This document shows, one piece after another, positions 26,508 to 35,282 of a stretch of 64,000 nucleotides of DNA (position 1 is the stretch's first letter; every line of letters starts with the position of its first letter). The notes below the pieces were generated by a model, which had not been told where the DNA came from, made no database searches, and saw nothing but the letters and a program-made list of their open reading frames with translations. The DNA comes from Vulcanimicrobiota bacterium (GTDB lineage Bacteria; Vulcanimicrobiota; Xenobia; Xenobiales; JADMJV01): NCBI GenBank assembly GCA_017307785.1, contig JAFKGI010000019.1, positions 62,001 to 126,000 of the forward strand, in the 5' to 3' direction. The position numbers and the translations under genes are program-made.

Positions 26508-27179
26508 TCAGCTGACGACGTAGTCTCGAGTCAACACGCCGCCTTCGTAGGAGAGCGTCTCTTCCACGAATTTGTCGACCTGTTCTTTCTGCTGGTCGGT
26601 GATCTGGGTAAAGAGGATGCCGGCCCAATGGCCCTTTTTGGGGCTGGGAAGGCACCACTTGACCAGACCCTGGACGTCGAAAGCGGGCAGACGATGGTCT
26701 TCCAACTCGAAACGAATCTTGATGGTGCTGCCTTCGGCCAGAGGCTGGTCGACCTGCAGGCGCATGCCCTCGCTGTGAATGTCGTGGGTCACGCACTTGA
26801 ATCCGGCCACCTGAGGGGACATCGCGCCCAGCACGCGGGTCAGGCGAACACGACTGCGCTTTTCTTCCCAGCTTGGGGGCAACTCTCCGCCGGCATTGGC
26901 GATCTCCGCTTCTTTGGGGATGAGCGGCTGCAGGAGCGCCCCCAGATCACTGCCTTCGGGCAGGCTGGCCCAATAGAGCTGTTTCTCGGGGAAGCCCTGG
27001 TCGATTTGGACAGCGGCTTCCTTCTCCAGCTCGATCTCGGCGTTGAGCAAAATGACGGTCAGGGGTCCGTTGGCCAACGGGGTTTCGGACTTCAACTCCA
27101 GAGTGTCCCCGTCAAAGCCGACGACCTCGACCTGAGGGGGTGGGGTTTTGGCGGGCTTACCACGGAAAGCGGAAAACAT
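26508..27179 (-). CDS. PilZ domain protein
   Basis: 223 residues. An N-terminal strand-rich YcgR-like region (VEVVGFDGDTLELKSETPLANG) precedes a PilZ domain from about 105. The c-di-GMP signature is present: Arg-rich EKRSRVRLTRV and, about 30 residues on, THDIHSEGMRLQV, matching RxxxR...(D/N)xSxxG. It probably binds c-di-GMP and passes the signal to a partner. It is transcribed with the downstream kinase-CRP gene and is divergent from the giant STAND gene, with 78 bases between starts. Confidence 0.82.
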   Translation of the reverse strand: MFSAFRGKPAKTPPPQVEVVGFDGDTLELKSETPLANGPLTVILLNAEIELEKEAAVQIDQGFPEKQLYWASLPEGSDLGALLQPLIPKEAEIANAGGELPPSWEEKRSRVRLTRVLGAMSPQVAGFKCVTHDIHSEGMRLQVDQPLAEGSTIKIRFELEDHRLPAFDVQGLVKWCLPSPKKGHWAGILFTQITDQQKEQVDKFVEETLSYEGGVLTRDYVVS

Positions 27180-27257
27180 AGGGACGATACCTCCAGGTCA
27201 AGCTGCTTCTGCGCCCATGGAGGAAAACCCCTCGCGCAGCGCGGAGCATACCGGTTC

Positions 27258-30200
27258 ATGGGTATCACCTCCGGGTCCACCAAGCTCCCTTTTGACGTCT
27301 GTTTTCCCGCGCACCTGAAGCATTTGTTGCGCAGCTTGAGCGAGCAGGTGCAGCAAGGCGACAACGCAGCCTTCCAACAGACCATCAAGTGGACGCTGGA
27401 GTTTCTGATGCGTTACTGGGCCGGGGCCGCTCTGGGAGCGCTGGACCGGCTGCACGGCAGCAGCGTGCCCATTCCCCCCCAACCGAGCTGGAACGATACT
27501 CTGAAGCTGCTGCGTTACGCGGTCATGGCCTGGGAGGGTCATCCCCAGTCCAGCTTTCGAACCCTGCTGCGCCTGGGCTTTTTCGAAGCAGGCGATCCTC
27601 CCCGGCCGCGCCTGCAATGCCGCTGGCTGGGCATCGCCGGCGAGTGGACGGCCGACGCCGCCCCGGCCGAGGAAGGCAGCCTCTGGGAAAATCCCGACCA
27701 GGAACTGACCGGCAGCAACGCGCGCTATCTAGAGTTGATCTCGGAATGGCTGAGGGCCAGCCGACCGCTTTTCGTCAAGCTGAATCGGCGCTACAAGGAG
27801 CAAGACGGTCAAATCACCGTCAGCCTGGAGGACGGCCGAGGCAAGCAGTTGCCGTTTTTACCCGAGCCGCTCTGGAATAAATACGCCCCGGAATGGAACC
27901 TGGAGCTGATCGCCCAGGCCGAGGCGGCGCCCACACTGGCCGAACTGCCGGTGCTGACCCCCACGGTCGAAGCCGATCTGAGCGAGGTAGCTTCGGCCGA
28001 GTGGTACGAGGAAAGCATCGCCGATATTTTGGGCGAGGTGGCGGCACCGGTCGAAGCACCGCCCTCGCTGGAGCTACAGTTACCCGCTGCGGAAGTCCAG
28101 GAGCCGGAGCCCTCTCAGGAACCCGAGCCGACCGTCGAGCCCGAGGCCGAGGCCCTACCCTTGCCGGAACCAGAACCAGAACCGGAACCTGAGCCCGAAC
28201 CCGAGCCGGTGGTTGAATCCTTTGAAATCGCCCCCCCGGCTCGTGCGCCCAAATTTTCCTCCCAGGAACCGCTGGGGCTGGACGACGGCCTGGACGCGCT
28301 GCTGGGCCTGGATGCTCCTCGCGTTTCCAGCGCGGCACGCTGGCGGCCGAGGCCTCTGGAATTCCCCTCGACCCTGCCCAATGGCGTGCGCCGCCAGATG
28401 GACGTGGCTCGCCGCGCCGTCATGGACTACGCCAACCTCAGTGAAGAAACCGACGCTTCGCGGCGCAATTTGGCGGCCGGGCTGCTGCCCGGAATTTCCT
28501 GCCTGCTGGAATTGACGGCGCGCGTGGCCTGCGCCGGCCTGGCCCAGGTGGCGCCGCTGCCGGAACCGCTGCGCGTGGCCCTGCAACAGCCGGTGCCGGC
28601 CGGTCAATCGGTCAAGCTGCTGCACTTTGCCTGGACCGCCCTGATGGAATATCCCAAGCAGGTAGCCGCCACCCTGCTGCAGCAGTTGTTTTTCGAACTG
28701 AACGCGCCCGACGTGCCGCGTTTGCACGCCCGTTGGCTGGGCCTGCCCGATGCGCCCATGATCGGTCTGCAGCACGTGACCTTCTGGGTGCGTCTGGCGG
28801 GCGGCCAGATTCAGTCCAACGAATCCGAATTCCAGTCCCAACTGCGGGAACTGCTGGACGCCCTGCAACTCTGGTTGGTGGCTGGCTCCCCGCTCTGGAC
28901 CGCCTGCGACCCGGACCTGTACATTCGCCCCGACGGACACTGGTCTGGCTCGATCACCTTGGGCAGCGAAAGCTTCCAGCTCGACCCGGAAACCGAAGCC
29001 CAGGAACCCCTGGAAGTGCTGCTGGCCCGCTGGCGCCAGGTCTGTTCCGCCCAGCGCCCGCCTTTCTTCGTGCTGGACGAAGTGCTGGAGTTCGTGGAAT
29101 CCGTGGCCGCCGGCAGCGGTCTCATGGTGCAGGGTCCCAGCGCCGTGGGCAAGAGCTTCCTCATTCGCGACCTGGCCATGCGTCAGCCTCAGGTCGGCAC
29201 CTACCGCTACGGCTGGCTGCCGGTCAACAGTCGCGACCACTTTGCGCTGGAGCAACTCAACTGGCGCCTGCACGAGCTCAACCAGGCCGGATTCCCCTGG
29301 CATGCCTTGGGTCCGGCGGCCCTGGCCGACCTGCAGCGCCACAGTTCGCGCGAGCATCTCTTCGCCCATTATTTTGCCGCTCTGCAGGAGCGCAACCACG
29401 GGCACAGCGAGCCGGTTCGCCTGGTGTTGCTCGAGGATGACGTCTTTCAGCCCGACGAACTGCTCTGGTGCCACCTCAATCTACCCGATCCTTTCGTGTG
29501 GGTCGGGGCCTGTGAAGAAGAACTGCCGGTCGCCTGGTCGGCCCCCAATCCGCCGGCTCGCCTGCCCATTGCCAAAGAAGACCTGGCCTATCAGAAGCTG
29601 GCCCTGGATTTTCTGCAGCAAAATTTGGACTGGCAGAAACCGCAACAGCTCGAGTTTGTCAAATCCAGTGGGGACGATCTGCTGGTGGTGCGGCTCTGGG
29701 TGGGCGCGCTCGAATCCGGACTGGTCAACAAGAGCCAGGACTTGCCCTCGCCTGAAGAGACCCCGGCCTGGATCATATCCAAGGTTTTGGAAGATCGCCT
29801 GGCCCGCTCCGTGCTGTTTTTACTCAGCGCCGGCGAAGATGGACTGCCGCTTGAGGAACTCAGTGAGGCACTCTGGTCGCAGTCGCTGCGCTGCTTACTG
29901 CAGCACTATTCCTGGCTGGTGGTGGAACGCGGCGAGTCGCGCATCTGCCTGCGCCATCCGCGCCTCTGGGAAGCGGTGGTGGAACAGGGCGGCGAAGAAC
30001 GGCTCGAAACCATTCGCCAATTCTGCCAGTATATGGTGGTCAAGCTCAACACCACCGGCCAGCTCAACATCAACCTGGAGGAACTGCTGCACTGGATCGC
30101 TCAGGCCCGGGCCGGCGAAGCCAGCTGGACGGCCCTGCAAAGCGAAGATTTCAAACGCTGGAAAGAAAACCAGATCCACCACTACGACAACATCGGCCAG

Positions 30201-33200
30201 GGCTATCGAAAAGTCCAGCTGGTCAGCAACTGGCTGGCGGTTTTGGAGATCGCTCTGCAGTGGGGTCGCGACAACGCGCCGCTACAGCTGCACGAGGTTT
30301 TGGAAGAACAGCTCTGGAGCTACAGCAGCCGGGCCCTCACCTACCGCGGTCTGGGCCGCCTGCACGACGCCCTGCTCGACGTGGAGCAATCCATCGCCGG
30401 CTTCCGCCCTCTGGTTGAGCAACGTCCGGAACTGACCAATGGTCTGGCCGCCGCCTTCAATCGTCGCGCCGAGGTGCTGCGCGAATTGGGCCGTCACGCC
30501 GCCGCCATTCAGGACGCCGATGTGGCCGTGCAAATGTATGCGGATATTTCCGCCCAGGACGCCGCTCGCTGGGAACCGTTGTGGGCCCTCACGCTGCATC
30601 ATCGCAGCATGCTGCATCAGGAAATGGGCCGACTGGAAGAAGCCGAGTCCGATCTGAAGAGCGCCCTGGAACACTATCAGCCGCACCGGGACAGCCTGCG
30701 CTCGCGCATGCGCCTGGATCTGGTGCAGGCCTATCTGAGCCGGGCCCGCCTGGCGGCCCGACGCGGCGACGGTTTGCTGGCCCGCGATGATGGTCTGCGT
30801 TGTTTGGAGCTGCTGCAGCGTTTCCATGAAAGCTGGACCGAGCTGCGCGTGCTGGAAGCTCAGGCTCAGACCCAACTGGCCGAAGCCCACCGCCTGTTGG
30901 AAGACGAAACGCGAGCGCTGGAAGCCTCCGACCACGCCACCGGGCTCTGGAAAGAATTGATCGATGAGGGCCGCCTCGACCTGCGCGAAGTTTACGCACA
31001 GGAACTGTGCCGACGCGGACAGTTGCTCTACGACGTGTCGCAGCTCGATGCCGCCTTCGAAGCGGCTCAAGCCGGCGTGGACTTGATGCTGCAACTGGTC
31101 GAATCGGAAGGGCGCGGGGATGTGGCCACCTGGTTGAGCCAGGTGCTGTTGCTGCGAGGCCGCATCTGGCAACGTCGTGGCCGGGCCGAATCGGCCAAGC
31201 GCGATCTGTCGCTGGCCTTTCACTATGTGACCAATCAGTCCGGCGAGTGGGGCGGCCAGGCCAACAACCCGGCCGTCAACGTGCTGGTGGACACAGCCGT
31301 CCTGCTGGCTCAGTTGAACCTGCACATGGGCCAGTCCGACCAGGCCATTGAGCAACTGAAGTCCACGCTGGGATTCGTCGATCTGGGCATCGAGCACACC
31401 CAGTTGGAGAACCGCGCCCTGCTGGAAACGCTGCTGGGCCGGGCCCTGCCGGCCGGTGAAGAAGCACTGGGCGCGCACGACCGGGCCTTGGAGGCCTACA
31501 ACAGGCTGGTGGACGAGCAAGGACACTATCAGTTGCTGCCCCGCCTGGCCGAGGCCCACCTCAATCGGGCCCGCACCTATCGCATGTTGGGCGAGGAAGA
31601 AGCGGCCTTGGGCGACGCCAATCAGGCCGTCGATTTGCTGACCTACTTGAGCGAAAAGGGCGGCGATCCGGAAGTGTTGCGGCTCTTGCCTCACGCCCGT
31701 TTTGAAGCCGCCGAAACGCTAGGTTTGCTGCACCAGACCGAACGCGCGCTGGAGCATCTCCAGGGTGGACTGGACGACCTGGAGTTGATGGAGCCGGACT
31801 TCGGTCGGGCCGAGTATTCCTTGGAGCGGGCCCGGGCTCTCTCCATGAAGGCCGGTATGGTCAGCGACGAACTGGCCGCCGAAAGCCTCAGCGAAGCCCT
31901 GCGTCTGGTGGGACAGGCCGGCCAGGAAGGCGCCGAGACCCAGTTTCTGGAGACCGAAATTCGCCGCAGCCGGGCCGAAGTGCTGCTGCGACTGGGGCGG
32001 ACGGCCGAAGCCGTGGACGAGTTGCTGGGTCAAGCCGGCACGCTGGACGAACAGGCACGCAAAGACCAGGTCGGCACCTTGTTGCAGACCATGCTCAGCC
32101 AGGCCCACGGAGTGCAGGCTCGCGAAGGCCGCGACGCCGCCATCAGCGCCTATGACCGGGTGGTGCAGATGGCCGAACTGCTGCGCCAAAGCGATGACTC
32201 CAGTCAAATCGCTTTCATGCTGATCCGCGCCTTTCAGGAACGAGCGCTGGTGCGCTGGACGGTCGAGCATCCCGAGGACGCCCTGCACGATCTGGGCCAT
32301 GCGGTGGCTCTGGCGGCCGTGCTGGGAGAACCGGGACGCAGCCTGTTGCCTGGCCTCTTCGAAGCACGAGCCACGGTTCTGCAGCGCAACTTTCAACACG
32401 ACGCGGCGGCCGCCGATATCGGCCGTGCCCTGGCCTACCTGGGCGACTCGGATCCGCCCCGCAGTGCGCAGCTGCTCTGGATGCGCGCCAACGGTTCGCA
32501 GCTGGACGCGGCCGCCTGGCTGGATCTGACCCAGCTGGAGGAAACGGCCAACCTGCCGGCGGAACTGCGTGGCCCCTTGCGCCATCTGCAGGCCCGCTGG
32601 CTGATTCGTCACGGACAAGGCACCCGGGCTACGGCCCTGGTCAGCGAATCGGTGGCGGAGCTGCAGCTGGTCTATCAACAGCTCTCGCCCGAGGAGCAAC
32701 TGCCGATTTCCCAGCAAATCCTCGAATTACTCAGCCTGAAGTTCAGCGCCGAAGGTCAGCTTCCGTCCTTGCTCGACTGGGTCATGTGGCTGGGCGACCA
32801 CGTGGGCCGGCAGCCGGAACTGGTCGGACATCTGGATCTGCAGGGCGTCTCCGCGTGGATGGGTCGGGCCCCTCAGCCGGACCAGGAGCGCTTCGCCCAG
32901 GTGTGGCTGGCTCTTCTGGCCGAGCATCCGGAACTTCCCGAGCCCCTCTTCGCTCTGGTGCCGGGCTGCGCAAGCTCTCTGCGGCTAGATGATTTCGACA
33001 GCTCCACCTGGATCTCGTTGATCGACATCATGGACAAACGGGCCGGCGACGAGTCCCTCACGAGTCTAAGCTGGGAAGGCGAGACCCTTCGCCACTTTCT
33101 CTCGTTGAACCGGGACGAGGTGAGCAAGAATCCGGATCTGGAGATGGCTCTCTTTGACTGCATGCGTCGCTGGGCCGAACTCGGACCCGAGCGTCTGACC

Positions 33201-33248
33201 CTGGCCGGGCTGACGGCCGAGCAGTTACACGACTGGCTGGGCGGCTAG
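27258..33248 (+). CDS. Giant STAND-type ATPase with TPR repeats and duplicated N-terminal domain
   Basis: 1996 residues from the ATG at 27258; the open frame upstream is antisense to the PilZ gene. Two related domains of about 200 residues lie at roughly 10-210 and 370-600; each holds KLL(R/H)(Y/F)A...TLL...FFE...P..PRL..RWLG and a WL.A..PL block. They are joined by an acidic EPEPEP linker near 282-320. A P-loop follows at 626-633 (GPSAVGKS) with Walker B-like LVLLEDD near 725 and a winged-helix-like region. From about 1000 to 1850 there are many TPR units (SRALTYRGLGRLHDALLDVE and similar). This is the layout of STAND signalling proteins. The N-terminal domain is unknown to me. Confidence 0.82.
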   Translation: MGITSGSTKLPFDVCFPAHLKHLLRSLSEQVQQGDNAAFQQTIKWTLEFLMRYWAGAALGALDRLHGSSVPIPPQPSWNDTLKLLRYAVMAWEGHPQSSFRTLLRLGFFEAGDPPRPRLQCRWLGIAGEWTADAAPAEEGSLWENPDQELTGSNARYLELISEWLRASRPLFVKLNRRYKEQDGQITVSLEDGRGKQLPFLPEPLWNKYAPEWNLELIAQAEAAPTLAELPVLTPTVEADLSEVASAEWYEESIADILGEVAAPVEAPPSLELQLPAAEVQEPEPSQEPEPTVEPEAEALPLPEPEPEPEPEPEPEPVVESFEIAPPARAPKFSSQEPLGLDDGLDALLGLDAPRVSSAARWRPRPLEFPSTLPNGVRRQMDVARRAVMDYANLSEETDASRRNLAAGLLPGISCLLELTARVACAGLAQVAPLPEPLRVALQQPVPAGQSVKLLHFAWTALMEYPKQVAATLLQQLFFELNAPDVPRLHARWLGLPDAPMIGLQHVTFWVRLAGGQIQSNESEFQSQLRELLDALQLWLVAGSPLWTACDPDLYIRPDGHWSGSITLGSESFQLDPETEAQEPLEVLLARWRQVCSAQRPPFFVLDEVLEFVESVAAGSGLMVQGPSAVGKSFLIRDLAMRQPQVGTYRYGWLPVNSRDHFALEQLNWRLHELNQAGFPWHALGPAALADLQRHSSREHLFAHYFAALQERNHGHSEPVRLVLLEDDVFQPDELLWCHLNLPDPFVWVGACEEELPVAWSAPNPPARLPIAKEDLAYQKLALDFLQQNLDWQKPQQLEFVKSSGDDLLVVRLWVGALESGLVNKSQDLPSPEETPAWIISKVLEDRLARSVLFLLSAGEDGLPLEELSEALWSQSLRCLLQHYSWLVVERGESRICLRHPRLWEAVVEQGGEERLETIRQFCQYMVVKLNTTGQLNINLEELLHWIAQARAGEASWTALQSEDFKRWKENQIHHYDNIGQGYRKVQLVSNWLAVLEIALQWGRDNAPLQLHEVLEEQLWSYSSRALTYRGLGRLHDALLDVEQSIAGFRPLVEQRPELTNGLAAAFNRRAEVLRELGRHAAAIQDADVAVQMYADISAQDAARWEPLWALTLHHRSMLHQEMGRLEEAESDLKSALEHYQPHRDSLRSRMRLDLVQAYLSRARLAARRGDGLLARDDGLRCLELLQRFHESWTELRVLEAQAQTQLAEAHRLLEDETRALEASDHATGLWKELIDEGRLDLREVYAQELCRRGQLLYDVSQLDAAFEAAQAGVDLMLQLVESEGRGDVATWLSQVLLLRGRIWQRRGRAESAKRDLSLAFHYVTNQSGEWGGQANNPAVNVLVDTAVLLAQLNLHMGQSDQAIEQLKSTLGFVDLGIEHTQLENRALLETLLGRALPAGEEALGAHDRALEAYNRLVDEQGHYQLLPRLAEAHLNRARTYRMLGEEEAALGDANQAVDLLTYLSEKGGDPEVLRLLPHARFEAAETLGLLHQTERALEHLQGGLDDLELMEPDFGRAEYSLERARALSMKAGMVSDELAAESLSEALRLVGQAGQEGAETQFLETEIRRSRAEVLLRLGRTAEAVDELLGQAGTLDEQARKDQVGTLLQTMLSQAHGVQAREGRDAAISAYDRVVQMAELLRQSDDSSQIAFMLIRAFQERALVRWTVEHPEDALHDLGHAVALAAVLGEPGRSLLPGLFEARATVLQRNFQHDAAAADIGRALAYLGDSDPPRSAQLLWMRANGSQLDAAAWLDLTQLEETANLPAELRGPLRHLQARWLIRHGQGTRATALVSESVAELQLVYQQLSPEEQLPISQQILELLSLKFSAEGQLPSLLDWVMWLGDHVGRQPELVGHLDLQGVSAWMGRAPQPDQERFAQVWLALLAEHPELPEPLFALVPGCASSLRLDDFDSSTWISLIDIMDKRAGDESLTSLSWEGETLRHFLSLNRDEVSKNPDLEMALFDCMRRWAELGPERLTLAGLTAEQLHDWLGG

Positions 33249-33836
33249 CCGATCATACAGCAGGCGAACGCCTAGCTGGGCCAGCAAAAATCCCGCGATC
33301 ACGTCCGCCACATGATGCTGATGGATCAGCAGGGTCGAAAGGGCAATGGCCGCCGCCCAGACATTCATGGGCCAGCTCGGCCGGCCCACGGCCCGAGCAT
33401 AGACCATCGCCGCGGTGGTAGCCAGAGCGACGTGTAAACTCGGAAGATAGTTGTGGCGCATAGCAACCGTTCCGGCCAGACGCCACATGGCTCCAGAAAG
33501 GCCGGTGGGCACGGGACCTGTGGGAAAGCCGTCCTCGAGGGGAAGCAGGTAAAAGCAGATTCCGGCCAGCAACTGCTCGGCGGCCAGAGTCAGCGACAAG
33601 GGCCACAACTGTGCGGCCGTGGGCAGCTTGCGAAAGATCGGCAGGAACATCAAGGTAGCGCTCATGTAGACGAAGGCGGCCTCCGGAACCAGCGGGATGT
33701 TCCGTTCCCAATCGAAGTAAAGCCGGTAGCGGTGCTGAAAAGAGTCTCCCAGGTAAGCGCTTCCGTAGTAGAGCAGACAAAAGACCAGAAACGAACCGCT
33801 GATTAGCAACAGGCGACGGTAGAGCGGCTCTTTCAC
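33225..33836 (-). CDS. PAP2 superfamily (phosphatase/inositol-phosphoceramide synthase-like) membrane protein
   Basis: 203 residues from GTG 33836. Six membrane segments are visible. The C-terminal half carries the PAP2 motifs RHNYLPSLHVALATT (SLH motif) and STLLIHQHHVADVIAGFLLA (HxxxD motif), in the arrangement of the PAP2_3 or AUR1-like branch. It probably acts on lipid phosphates at the membrane. A longer frame reaches 34070 but overlaps the histidine kinase gene. The 3' end overlaps the giant STAND gene by 24 bases. Confidence 0.78.
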   Translation of the reverse strand: MKEPLYRRLLLISGSFLVFCLLYYGSAYLGDSFQHRYRLYFDWERNIPLVPEAAFVYMSATLMFLPIFRKLPTAAQLWPLSLTLAAEQLLAGICFYLLPLEDGFPTGPVPTGLSGAMWRLAGTVAMRHNYLPSLHVALATTAAMVYARAVGRPSWPMNVWAAAIALSTLLIHQHHVADVIAGFLLAQLGVRLLYDRLAAQPVV

Positions 33837-33861
33837 GTCTGCGTCTTCGGTTCCGGCTGGC

Positions 33862-34836
33862 TCAGGCCCCCCGCGCGGGCAGTCGGAAGTAGAAAGTAGC
33901 GCCGGCTCCCGGGGAGCTCTCGGCCCAGATTTCACCGCCCAACCAGGACACGATGCGAGCGGCCGTGGCCAGACCGATCCCTCGGCCCGGGAAAGCCTCC
34001 CGATGCAGCCTCTGGAACGGGGCAAAGAGATGCTCGGCATAGCGCGGATCGTAGCCCACGCCGTTGTCACGAACCCAGAACCGTTGGGGACCGCCGCCCA
34101 CCGCGATGCGTGCCTCCGCCTGCTGGCCGGTGAATTTCCAAGCGTTGTCCAACAACTGTTCCCAGACCGTGCGCAGCAGCCGCCGGTCCGCCAGCAACGT
34201 CATACCCTCCTCCACCTGCACCACCACCTGGCGAGAAGGCTCCTGTGCGCGCAGCTGGTCGAGAATCTGCTGGACCATCAAGGTCACATCCAGGTGCTTG
34301 GGCCGGGCCGGCTCCCGGAACAAACGCGAGAGTGTGAGCAAATCATCGACCATGTGGGACAGGCGCTGGGCGTTGCTGCAGACGCGCTCGAGGTAGTGAC
34401 GCCCCTCGGGAAGTAAGGTGGCGCCATACTCGCTCAGAAACAGTTCGCTGAAGCCACCTACGGCCCGCAAGGGGGCACGCAGGTCGTGAGAGATCGAATA
34501 GGTCAGGGAGTCAAGCTCCCCCTCCAGGCGCCGCCGCTGCCGGTGGGCTTCCAGCAAGCGACGGATTCTCCACAGCAATTCCTGGGGATGGTCGGCTGAG
34601 GCGATGTCGGCCGCCCCCTGGCTCAGGAAGGCCGTGCGCCGGTCGTGGTCGAGGGAATGGCGGAGCACGGCCAGCCAGGGAAGGCCATCGGGTTGCGGCC
34701 TGTCGCTCACGATCAGGTCGGGTGGCCCGTCTTCGGCTGAGCCCAGCAGACGGTAGTCCGTCTGGAGGCTCTCCACCAGAGCGGGCGGAAGATCGCAGGA
34801 CAGCAGCAAGAGCGGTCGGGTATCCACGGCGTTCAC
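33862..34836 (-). CDS. Histidine kinase with degenerate N-terminal receiver
   Basis: 324 residues, GTG start overlapping the response-regulator stop (GTGA). Residues 1-95 look like a shortened receiver: DLIVSDRPQPDG resembles the phosphoacceptor block but the acidic pair at the start is absent. A HisKA domain (LTYSISHDLRAPLRAVGGF) and a HATPase domain (DNAWKFTG, VRDNGVGYD, GRGIGLATAARIV) follow and appear intact. No membrane segment, so cytoplasmic. Third gene of the ethylene-receptor-like operon. Confidence 0.88.
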   Translation of the reverse strand: MNAVDTRPLLLLSCDLPPALVESLQTDYRLLGSAEDGPPDLIVSDRPQPDGLPWLAVLRHSLDHDRRTAFLSQGAADIASADHPQELLWRIRRLLEAHRQRRRLEGELDSLTYSISHDLRAPLRAVGGFSELFLSEYGATLLPEGRHYLERVCSNAQRLSHMVDDLLTLSRLFREPARPKHLDVTLMVQQILDQLRAQEPSRQVVVQVEEGMTLLADRRLLRTVWEQLLDNAWKFTGQQAEARIAVGGGPQRFWVRDNGVGYDPRYAEHLFAPFQRLHREAFPGRGIGLATAARIVSWLGGEIWAESSPGAGATFYFRLPARGA

Positions 34837-35282
34837 ACGGAAAAAGGCCGCCTGGGCAACTCGTTCATCAGCAACCAGAAGAGGCCCAGAGTGCGCACCG
34901 CATCGATGAACTGGGAAAAGTCCACGGGTTTGCGCACATAGCTATTAGCACCCAGAGAATAGCTCTTGACGATGTCCTCATCCTCGCGCGAGGAAGTCAG
35001 CACGACCACCGGGAGCAGCCGGGTGCGTTCGTCCGCCCGGACCTTTTTGAGGACTTCCAGGCCGCTCATTTTGGGCAGATTCAGGTCGAGCAGCACCACC
35101 TGGGGCAGGTCTTCCACTTCCCGACCTTGATAGGCTCCGGTGCCAAAAAGGTAGTCGACGGCCGCCTCCCCATCGCGAGCGACCACCACCTCGTTGCTGA
35201 TGTGATTTTTGCGCAGAGCGCGCAGGGTCAATTCCTCGTCGTCGGGATTGTCTTCTACCAATAAAATCACTCGGTCGCTCAC
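34833..35282 (-). CDS. Single-domain response regulator (Rcp1-like)
   Basis: 149 residues, a receiver domain alone: ILLVEDNPDDEELTLRAL (acidic triad), VVLLDLNLPKMSGLEVL (phosphoacceptor), LTSS and YVRKPVDF (lysine). The EDNPDD and NLPKMSG forms match the Rcp1/CheY-like regulators that pair with cyanobacterial phytochromes. AAGGAAG precedes the GTG start, which overlaps the upstream kinase stop (GTGA). Probably receives phosphate from one or both flanking kinases. Confidence 0.92.
   Translation of the reverse strand: MSDRVILLVEDNPDDEELTLRALRKNHISNEVVVARDGEAAVDYLFGTGAYQGREVEDLPQVVLLDLNLPKMSGLEVLKKVRADERTRLLPVVVLTSSREDEDIVKSYSLGANSYVRKPVDFSQFIDAVRTLGLFWLLMNELPRRPFSV

Noticed and set aside
26628..27257. 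A start of the giant STAND gene far upstream
   Set aside because: The open frame there is antisense to the PilZ gene, which has clear c-di-GMP motifs. The ATG at 27258 fits the divergent intergenic gap.
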